Source: Treponema sp. UBA4267 (GTDB lineage: Bacteria; Spirochaetota; Spirochaetia; Treponematales; Treponemataceae). From it: a stretch of DNA of 64,000 nt. The stretch lies in NCBI GenBank assembly GCA_002395155.1, contig DGWD01000035.1:32874-96873 (forward strand), read 5' to 3'. This document shows positions 58,528 through 64,000 of this stretch, one piece after another. Every line of letters starts with the position of its first letter. The stretch's first letter is position 1. Below the pieces are notes generated by a model, which was given only the letters and a program-made list of their open reading frames with translations, was not told where the DNA came from and ran no database searches. A program made the translations under genes and the position numbers.

Positions 58528-59403
58528 CTAACCTTTTTTTTTGAAAATTGGGAAAGAAATTAAAAGTAAAATTAAGGCTTGGATTAAAGAATCCATATCG
58601 AAACCAAAATTATGGTAAAGTGCATATTTATTTGAAAAGGTTGTAATAAAGCCCATAAAGAGTGATGAAGGAATTATTAAAAGTGGATTTGAATTTGCAA
58701 TTAGGGATGCAGAAAAGGCATTCCATCCCATGCCTGAATAAAAGCCCTGGTGGCATGTAAAGTAAGTTCCACAAATTGCCAGAGCTCCACAAAGACCATG
58801 CATTCCTCCAGAGATTATGGCTGCTGAAAAAGAAAGTCTTTTTATATTGTATGTAGAAAATTCTGCAAAGCGGGGAGAAATTCCGTAAATACATAGTTTT
58901 CTTCCCCAGGCTGTTCTGTAAAGCAAAAAGAAAAATCCACAACATAAAAGAAGGGCTAGAAAAAAACTTGGGTTTAAGCTTGAAGGCTTTAATATAGAAG
59001 GAAAACGAAATTTTTGTTCAATAAATGGAGTTGCCAAAAGGTTATTGCTGTGACTTCTAAAGGGACCAGAAATAAGTCCGTCTATAAAAGGAATTGTTGC
59101 AGCTGAGGCAATATAACTTGTAAATAGAAAGTATGCTTTACGATAGTGCTGGAGTAGGGCCGAAAGTAGGGCCAGAAAGCCTGACGCTAGAAATGCAGTT
59201 ATAAGAGAAAGCGGTAGGGCAAGGGGGGCTGGAAGGGCTGCGAGTTTTACCAGAATCAGGACTGTTGTAAAGCCGCCAAGGTAAATTTGACCTTCACCAC
59301 CCAGGTTTAAGGCTCCGGATTTAATGGAAACTGCTGCTCCTAATCCCGCTATCATATATAGAGAAGAAAGATTTAAGGCCATGCCAAAGTAGTAAGGGGT
59401 CAT
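58528..59403 (-). CDS. BMP-type nucleoside ABC transporter permease 1
   Basis: 291 residues, about eight to nine helices, NupP/YufP type. The N-terminus has IAGLGAAVSIKSGALNLGGEGQIYLG, the hallmark of branched-type permeases, and WGRKLCIYGISPRFAEFSTYNIKRLSFSAAIISGGMHGL is the ATPase-coupling region. It is shorter than typical NupP (about 350), missing N-terminal sequence. Its ATG overlaps the ATPase stop by 4 bases. Confidence 0.88.
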   Translation of the reverse strand: MTPYYFGMALNLSSLYMIAGLGAAVSIKSGALNLGGEGQIYLGGFTTVLILVKLAALPAPLALPLSLITAFLASGFLALLSALLQHYRKAYFLFTSYIASAATIPFIDGLISGPFRSHSNNLLATPFIEQKFRFPSILKPSSLNPSFFLALLLCCGFFFLLYRTAWGRKLCIYGISPRFAEFSTYNIKRLSFSAAIISGGMHGLCGALAICGTYFTCHQGFYSGMGWNAFSASLIANSNPLLIIPSSLFMGFITTFSNKYALYHNFGFDMDSLIQALILLLISFPIFKKKG

Positions 59404-60512
59404 TTTTTTTCTCCATCACTTTGTTCTGCTTGTTCTGCAAAAATTACAGTGGTTCCATCTTTTGAAAGTTTTTCCAGTCGGTCGTAAAGTCTTTCTGTGG
59501 CTTCGACGTCCAGACCTTGGGTTGGATTAAAAAGATATAAAGTTTCTGGTCTTTGGGCAAGTGCACGTTCCAAAATCAACTTTTGCAGCATTCCTCCACT
59601 TAGGGCAGAAACTTTTTCTTTGAGTTTTATATTTACTCCAGCTTTTTTTAAAAGGTATTGAGAGTAGGCCTTAAGTTTTTTTTCTTTTCCTGCAGGGTTA
59701 AATGCAGTAAGCATTTGTTGAATTGTCAGTTGGGGATCAGAGGCCTTGAAAGTTTTATCTGAAGGAATAATTGCAATTTTTCCCAATTTCTGAGAAAGGC
59801 TTTCTTCATCAATCTTTTGAATTTTTATAGATGCTGGCAGTTGAACTTCCTTGGAAATGCCGTAGAGTTTTTTTGAAATAATTTCTTCGCTGTACTCACT
59901 GGCTGGTTTATGCTCTACAATCAGACCTTCCTGTAAAAGTATAATTTCATCACTTTTGGTAAGGGCCTGATTCAGATCGTGGGTAATCATGATGATGGTG
60001 AGCCCCTGGTTTGTAAGGCCTTTTAGTTTTTCAAGAGGAATTGTAGGCGGTTCGTCAATAATCAGTAGTCTTGGATTTTTTAATAGGGCACCAATCAAAG
60101 AAACATAGAAACATTCTTCCTGGTTTAGATTTTTTACCAGATATGTAAGTTTTAGATTTGGCAGATACTGGTTTGCAAGCTCCTGCATTCGGCTTAATTC
60201 ATTTTTATGAATACCAATTCTTAGATTATCTTTGATAGAAATTGAAGGGGCCAAAAGAGGCCTCTGGTGGACACATACCAGGCCATGAGCAATAGCTTCT
60301 TTTGGTGAATGGCATTTAAGCTCCTGGCCATCAAGAAATATATGACCGGAGCTGGCCTTTATATCGGCACAGATTACATGTGCAAGGGTAGATTTACCGG
60401 CACCGTTTTCTCCCAGTAGGGAATAAATTTTCCCCGGCTGGAAGTCAATCGAAATACCTTTGAGAACCTTTTTATAAGAATAATTTACACATATATCTTT
60501 AAGCGAAAGCAT
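59400..60512 (-). CDS. BMP-type ABC transporter ATPase with half-lost second domain
   Basis: 370 residues against about 510 for normal NupO/YufO with two complete ABC domains. Domain 1 keeps Walker A GENGAGKST and Walker B LLIIDEPPT but its signature is degenerate (NLNQEECFYVSL). Domain 2 begins at about GKIAIIPSDKTF, after the place where Walker A should be; it keeps the signature LSGGMLQKLILERAL and a Walker-B-like LYLFNPTQGLD. In ABC dimers an ATP site pairs Walker A of one domain with the signature of the other, so exactly one composite site remains. It lies directly after the binding-protein gene with no gap. Confidence 0.88.
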   Translation of the reverse strand: MLSLKDICVNYSYKKVLKGISIDFQPGKIYSLLGENGAGKSTLAHVICADIKASSGHIFLDGQELKCHSPKEAIAHGLVCVHQRPLLAPSISIKDNLRIGIHKNELSRMQELANQYLPNLKLTYLVKNLNQEECFYVSLIGALLKNPRLLIIDEPPTIPLEKLKGLTNQGLTIIMITHDLNQALTKSDEIILLQEGLIVEHKPASEYSEEIISKKLYGISKEVQLPASIKIQKIDEESLSQKLGKIAIIPSDKTFKASDPQLTIQQMLTAFNPAGKEKKLKAYSQYLLKKAGVNIKLKEKVSALSGGMLQKLILERALAQRPETLYLFNPTQGLDVEATERLYDRLEKLSKDGTTVIFAEQAEQSDGEKK

Positions 60513-61511
60513 TTAGTTTATAGTTAATTCTCCGCTTTTAATTTTTTCAACAAGATTTGTCATTTCTTGGCGGATAGAGGTAGGTACAACTGAAAGATAA
60601 TTTGGGTCATCATCAACAAATGAAACAAAACCATCTTTTATACCAACCATGTGAGCCTGACCCCAGGCAGTTTTTCCTTCAAGAAATTCTTTTGTTACTT
60701 TTTCTGCCATTTTTACCTGTTCCATAATACAGCTGGAAATGATTGTTCCAGGTGCTTTATCAAAACCGTTGTTGTCAAACCATGTGATGTAGATTCCCTT
60801 GTTTACTGCAGAAGAAATAACGCCTTGTGAAGCACCTCCGCAAATTGGAAGAATAACATCTACATCTTTTTTAGAAAGTGCATCTGTAATTTCTGCCCCT
60901 TTTGTTGCATCATACCAGTTTCCAACTACGCGGAAGTCTACTGTTGTCTGTGGATTTGCAGCTTTTCCACCTTTTTCAAAATAAGGATAAAGAATATTGT
61001 TCATTACAGGATATTCCTGAGCAGCTATAAGTCCCATTTTGTGTGTCTTTGACATAAGAGCTCCAATATAACCTGTAAGATAAGCGGCTTCGTACTGATT
61101 GTAGCAAACTGTATAAATGTTCTGGTTGCCTTCTTTTGTGGCATCTAAAAGAATAAATTTTTGATTAGGGAATTGGCTAATAATTGGTTCAACTAAGTCT
61201 GGAAGGGAAGGGTTAGAAGAAATAATTACATCATATTTTTGTTCTGCGGCAAGAGCTGTGATTTTAGGCCCCCATTCTGCCTGGTTTGTACCGGCTTCCA
61301 TTACAAAGAGTTCAATTTTATCTTCATCTGACTTTGTTTCGTTGCATTCATTTACAGCGTTTGTAATTCCTTCTACGAGCATGGCATAAGTTGGGCTATT
61401 GTCACAAATTCCAGGAACAAAAACTGCAATTGATTTATTTTGACTTTTCTTAGAACAGTCGAATGTAAAAAGAGCTGAAAGTGCTATTAAAGCTAATAAT
61501 GATTTTTTCAT
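60513..61511 (-). CDS. BMP/PnrA-family substrate-binding lipoprotein
   Basis: 332 residues with a lipoprotein signal whose lipobox is atypical (FTFDC, Cys19), as often seen in spirochaetes. The mature part has the BMP-family motifs AVFVPGICDNSPTYAMLVEG, VIISSNPSLPDLVEP, YEAAYLTGYIGALMSKTHKM and VILPICGGASQGV. The T. pallidum relative PnrA (TmpC) binds purine nucleosides; the same cargo is inferred. First gene of the importer operon; GGAG lies before the ATG. Expression is probably controlled by the MarR-type gene upstream through the palindrome in the promoter. Confidence 0.92.
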   Translation of the reverse strand: MKKSLLALIALSALFTFDCSKKSQNKSIAVFVPGICDNSPTYAMLVEGITNAVNECNETKSDEDKIELFVMEAGTNQAEWGPKITALAAEQKYDVIISSNPSLPDLVEPIISQFPNQKFILLDATKEGNQNIYTVCYNQYEAAYLTGYIGALMSKTHKMGLIAAQEYPVMNNILYPYFEKGGKAANPQTTVDFRVVGNWYDATKGAEITDALSKKDVDVILPICGGASQGVISSAVNKGIYITWFDNNGFDKAPGTIISSCIMEQVKMAEKVTKEFLEGKTAWGQAHMVGIKDGFVSFVDDDPNYLSVVPTSIRQEMTNLVEKIKSGELTIN

Positions 61512-61541
61512 TTAGATCTCCATTTGATGTATTGTGGCCTA

Positions 61542-61570
61542 ATAATAGTTTTATATAAAACTATTGTCAA
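61542..61570 (-). promoter_or_regulatory. Promoter and 22-bp palindromic operator of the nucleoside importer
   Basis: On the minus strand consensus TTGACA (61565-61570), 17-base spacer, TATTAT (61542-61547). A perfect 22-bp palindrome at 61544-61565, half-site AATAGTTTTAT, fills the spacer and part of the -10. This is the classical place for a MarR-family repressor, and such a gene lies immediately upstream. Confidence 0.8.
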
Positions 61571-61632
61571 TATAAATTGCCTGTTTTTTTTGCAGGATAG
61601 TTTTTTTCGTGGGATGTAGAGATTATGGGATT

Positions 61633-62058
61633 TTATTTAAAATTGCGACGTATTCTTTGTAAAAAATTAAAAAATTCTTCTTTTTCCTGCTCTGAAAAGC
61701 CCTTGTAAAAAGTTGATAATAAATCTTTTGAAATATCAGATGTAGCCTGATTAAATTCTTTTCCCTTTGCGGTCAGGCAGATGTTTTTGCTTCTTTTATC
61801 ATTTATATCAGGTTCCGAAATAACAAGTCCTTCCTGTTCAAGCTTACGAACAAGAACTGTAGTTGTAGATTTGTCTCGGTTTATAAGTTTCGCGAGCTGG
61901 CCCATAGGCATTTTTTCTTTTAGGCTAAGCTGAAAAAGAATATTTCCATGGGAAGATGCAAAATCTTGAAAACCTTCCTTCTTAAGGTTTTGAATTACGA
62001 AGTCAGCGGTGATGGAATGTATATTTGATAGCAATGAAATTGAAGAATTAACGTCCAT
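61633..62058 (-). CDS. MarR-family transcription regulator
   Basis: 141 residues, normal size. Helical N-terminus, then the winged helix: MGQLAKLINRDKSTTTVLVRKLEQEGLVISEPDINDKRSKNICLTAKG, with the DxRSK wing typical of MarR. The C-terminal helices would dimerise. It is upstream of, and on the same strand as, the nucleoside importer, whose promoter contains a perfect palindrome. The ligand may be a nucleoside or related signal; this is inference. A TGC-TAAAAT extended -10 ends 6 bases before the ATG, with no Shine-Dalgarno sequence. Confidence 0.93.
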   Translation of the reverse strand: MDVNSSISLLSNIHSITADFVIQNLKKEGFQDFASSHGNILFQLSLKEKMPMGQLAKLINRDKSTTTVLVRKLEQEGLVISEPDINDKRSKNICLTAKGKEFNQATSDISKDLLSTFYKGFSEQEKEEFFNFLQRIRRNFK

Positions 62059-62064
62059 AAGCCT

Positions 62065-62073
62065 ATTTTAGCA
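62065..62073 (-). promoter_or_regulatory. Extended -10 of the MarR-family gene
   Basis: TGCTAAAAT on the minus strand; predicted transcription start is the A of the ATG at 62058. The -35 is weak, which extended -10 promoters tolerate. Confidence 0.5.
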
Positions 62074-62083
62074 CAATTTTTCC

Positions 62084-62111
62084 TTGTCATTAAGGGCAAT
62101 CATTGTTAAAT
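62084..62111 (+). promoter_or_regulatory. Promoter of the membrane protein gene at 62119
   Basis: TTGTCA (62084-62089), 16-base spacer, TTAAAT (62106-62111). Start of transcription is predicted at about 62118, one base before the ATG. Confidence 0.45.
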
Positions 62112-62118
62112 TTAATTT

Positions 62119-62916
62119 ATGTTTGGATTTTTACTAAAAAAGAATTTTTGTGATGGTTGGGATAATCTTTTATCTGTAGTAATTGTAAATGTAGTATTCC
62201 TTTTTGCTGGATTTGGAGTTGTGTTCTTAAACATTTTTGCTCGTGCTACTGATGCAATTCTGATAAAGATTCTTGCTTTTACAATTTCAATTATTGTTCT
62301 TTCAATTTTAGCTTTTGCCTATGGTGATTCAGCAGCAAAAATTGCAAACTTTGAAGGAATTCATATTTTGGATTACTTTAAGGCAATTCCAGGTGTTTTA
62401 AAAGACGCAAGTCTTTTTGGTCTTTTGGTAAGTGTAATTATTCTTCTTACAACTTTTTCTATAAAATATTATTTTACACAGTCAGAATCAATGTTTGGAT
62501 TTATGCTTGGGGCCGCTATTGTCTGGATTGATGTATTTATCTTCTTGTCTTTAATATGGTTTATTCCAATTCGTTCATTGATGCATAATAATTTTAAGAA
62601 GTGTCTTAAAAAATCCTTTATCATCTTTTTTGATAATACAGGTTTTACACTTGCAATTGCAGTTTATAATTTAGTTTTGCTAGCACTTTCGGTTCTTTTT
62701 GTAGGTTTTATTCCATCAGTAGCTGGAATTTTAATTGCCAACACAAATGCCTTAAGATTAAGACTTTACAAGTATGACTATCTTGAAGAACATCCAGAAT
62801 TGACAACAAAAAAGGAACGCAAACATATTCCTTGGGAAGAACTTATTTATGATGATAGAGAAGCACTCGGTCCTAGAAAGTTCAAGAGTTTTATTTTTCC
62901 TTGGAAGAATGACTAG
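62119..62916 (+). CDS. Multi-pass membrane protein of unknown function
   Basis: 265 residues with five to six hydrophobic helices: VVIVNVVFLFAGFGVVFLNI, ILAFTISIIVLSILAFAYG, LFGLLVSVIILLTTFSI, FMLGAAIVWIDVFIFLSLIW, FTLAIAVYNLVLLALSVLFV and a final short one. The C-terminus is cytoplasmic-looking and charged (YDYLEEHPELTTKKERKHIP). The overall plan recalls DUF624/YesL proteins, but I cannot confirm that. It is divergent from the MarR gene (60 bases apart) and has no Shine-Dalgarno sequence. A strong bidirectional terminator follows. Confidence 0.8.
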   Translation: MFGFLLKKNFCDGWDNLLSVVIVNVVFLFAGFGVVFLNIFARATDAILIKILAFTISIIVLSILAFAYGDSAAKIANFEGIHILDYFKAIPGVLKDASLFGLLVSVIILLTTFSIKYYFTQSESMFGFMLGAAIVWIDVFIFLSLIWFIPIRSLMHNNFKKCLKKSFIIFFDNTGFTLAIAVYNLVLLALSVLFVGFIPSVAGILIANTNALRLRLYKYDYLEEHPELTTKKERKHIPWEELIYDDREALGPRKFKSFIFPWKND

Positions 62917-62935
62917 TAAGATATTTATATTTTAA

Positions 62936-62995
62936 TTTAAAAGTAAAACGGGCTGACAATAAAAAGCTTTTATTGTCAGCCCATTTACTTTTAAA
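62936..62995. terminator. Long bidirectional terminator
   Basis: GGGCTGACAATAAAA (62950-62964) pairs with TTTTATTGTCAGCCC (62968-62982) around a 3-base loop. The stem continues with TTTAAAAGTAAA (62936-62947) against 62984-62995 after a small bulge. It lies between two convergent genes. Confidence 0.85.
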
Positions 62996-63009
62996 ATCTG
63001 TTAAAAATC

Positions 63010-63666
63010 TTATTTAGTCATTAATAAAGTTTTTGCATCAAGATTAACCTTTCCATTACCATTTTTAAGAATAGAAAGTGCAAGAGCTTTATTTTCGGCT
63101 GCAAGATGAGCAACTGTTGTAAATGCTTCAAGTTTATCTGCATCCAAAGTTCCCTTGAGCTCTGCAGCTTCATTTGTGTAAGAGAACCAGGCTGTCATCT
63201 TTTCAGATTTAATAAACTTTGCAAATGTATCCAAATCATCTTTTGGAGTTTTTGCAAGATCAAGACCATCTACTACAAGCGAATTAATTTTAATTCCACC
63301 TTCTTTAAGTGCTTTCAAGGTTGAAACAACTTTTGGAAGTGTGAAAGTTTCTTGATTAAAGTTTAAGATAGTTCTGTTACGAACAATTTCTTCATTAATA
63401 TCTTCAAGATTAAAATTCTTCTTCTTTGCAATTTCTGCAAGAATACTTGAATACCAGGCAATTACATTTGAAGACTGCTGATCAAAAGAAACGTGAACAA
63501 GGGCTTTGTCGTTCAAGAGGGAGTCAATTCCAAATTGAACAAGGATAGAAGTTTTTCCAAGTCCTTTTTTTGCTGTTACAAGACCCATTTCACCATCTTT
63601 TAAGCTGGCGTTTGTTACATCAAAATAACGAACAGGGCTGTGTGGGATTAAATCATTTTTATTCAT
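63010..63666 (-). CDS. RecA/KaiC-like P-loop protein
   Basis: 218 residues. Walker A is TAKKGLGKTS (about 31-40) and a Walker-B-like strand is INSLVVDGLDLAK. The order DGEMGLVTAKKGLGKTSILVQFGIDSLLNDKALVHVSFDQ matches the RecA/DnaB/KaiC group, but the protein is only one domain and lacks DNA-binding loops I can recognise. It may be an ATPase or a degenerate regulator; treponemal homologues would tell. TAGGAGG lies about 9 bases before the ATG. Single gene between two terminators. Confidence 0.8.
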   Translation of the reverse strand: MNKNDLIPHSPVRYFDVTNASLKDGEMGLVTAKKGLGKTSILVQFGIDSLLNDKALVHVSFDQQSSNVIAWYSSILAEIAKKKNFNLEDINEEIVRNRTILNFNQETFTLPKVVSTLKALKEGGIKINSLVVDGLDLAKTPKDDLDTFAKFIKSEKMTAWFSYTNEAAELKGTLDADKLEAFTTVAHLAAENKALALSILKNGNGKVNLDAKTLLMTK

Positions 63667-63781
63667 AATTAGCGCCTCCTAGGTAAGCAAAAATAAAATT
63701 GAGATGTAGTAAAGGCAAATCGTTTACTATCTAACTATAATAAATATTAATTCGACAAATCCCAAAAAGCAAGTTTAAAAG

Positions 63782-63814
63782 AAAAAAGGCCGCCTCGTTT
63801 CCAAAGCGACCTTT
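63782..63814 (-). terminator. Rho-independent terminator of the EF-G gene
   Basis: On the minus strand AAAGGTCGC (63806-63814) pairs with GCGGCCTTT (63785-63793, one G-T pair) and runs into six T. It lies about 80 bases after the EF-G stop codon. Confidence 0.8.
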
Positions 63815-63832
63815 CTAAGCCTTAAAAAATAA

Positions 63833-63903
63833 ACATGCAGAATGCATGTGCGAGTTTCACAAAGTGAAACTCGGGGTAAAAAATAACGAAGTTATTTTTT
63901 ACC
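63833..63903. repeat. Three adjacent palindromes with three-base loops
   Basis: ACATGCA-gaa-TGCATGT (63833-63849), CGAGTTTCAC-aaa-GTGAAACTCG (63851-63873) and GGTAAAAAATAAC-gaa-GTTATTTTTTACC (63875-63903) follow one another in the 3' untranslated region of the EF-G gene. The last contains the stop codon. Confidence 0.75.
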
Positions 63904-64000
63904 AGCTTCCTTTTCAGCCTTGTGTTTAGCGATAAGTTCATCAGCAATAGCGTTAGGAACTTTACCGTATTTTAAGAATTCCATTGTGAATTCACCCTTA
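63892..64000 (-). CDS. fusA: C-terminal end of an elongation factor G
   Basis: Only the last 35 codons are inside the window; the gene continues past the right edge. The ending reads KGEFTMEFLKYGKVPNAIAD and then ELIAKHKAEKEAGKK. The FTMEF...Y..VP..IA pattern is that of the last strand and helix of EF-G domain V. The Lys-rich ending and the LKYGKVP variant suggest a paralogue or divergent EF-G rather than the textbook HYEEVP form. The stop codon is inside a 13-bp palindrome and a terminator follows further on. The remaining bases 63667-63781 hold nothing else I recognise. Confidence 0.75.
   Translation of the reverse strand, partial: KGEFTMEFLKYGKVPNAIADELIAKHKAEKEAGKK

Overview
The window reads as chromosomal DNA of a low-GC, double-membraned spirochaete, most likely a gut or rumen Treponema. 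The pointers are a class I lysyl-tRNA synthetase, a CarD-IspD-IspF operon, a very long spirochaete-type coiled-coil protein, a PnrA/TmpC-like nucleoside transport operon, many lipoproteins with loose lipoboxes, and a plant-polysaccharide locus. I see no insertion sequence, phage, CRISPR array, tRNA or rRNA. The species cannot be named from sequence alone.

Layout. 1-788: 5' part of a lipoprotein gene running off the left edge. 884-5381: tripartite efflux operon (TolC, adaptor, MacB-type ATPase and permease). 5560-8195: TPR lipoprotein coupled to a TraB-family protein. 8255-16701: a large orphan membrane protein, a 7TM/SpoIIE phosphatase, a DEAD-type helicase and carD-ispD-ispF. 16715-23696: giant coiled-coil protein, HAD phosphatase and RqcH. 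23730-27588: small exported protein and two tandem M30 metallopeptidase lipoproteins. 27601-29683: attenuator-controlled ilvB. 29702-34154: RarA fused to a C-terminal extension, a lipoprotein and an outer-membrane protein. 34254-35913: folD-folE2. 36186-40219: LacI regulator, miaB, LapA-like and SPOR proteins. 40290-43574: GGDEF protein and EttA. 43641-53880: polysaccharide locus with a GH5 endoglucanase, an LplABC-type sugar importer, an AraC regulator, two GH43 enzymes and an esterase. 54005-57744: lysS and a chemotaxis receptor. 57715-62058: nucleoside-type ABC importer and MarR regulator. 62119-64000: membrane protein, P-loop protein and the 3' end of an EF-G gene.

Three signals go beyond gene calling. 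First, a ribosome-mediated attenuator precedes ilvB: a 19-codon leader peptide with six Val and four Leu codons, an antiterminator and a terminator in the classical arrangement. Second, about a dozen genes have a -10 box ending only 6-9 bases before the start codon and no Shine-Dalgarno sequence, so they appear to be transcribed as leaderless or near-leaderless mRNAs; these include carD, miaB, lysS, the LacI, AraC and MarR regulators and the ilvB leader peptide itself. Third, regulatory palindromes sit at promoter positions: an 18-bp sequence shared by the sugar importer and the GH43/esterase divergent promoter, a 22-bp palindrome in the nucleoside-importer promoter, and an inverted repeat straddling the lacI-type promoter.

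How the genes work together: the endoglucanase, esterase and exported GH43 would cut and debranch xylan or glucan outside the cytoplasm, the importer would take up the oligosaccharides, and the cytoplasmic GH43 would finish them. The importer has no ATPase here, so a shared ATPase encoded elsewhere is implied.
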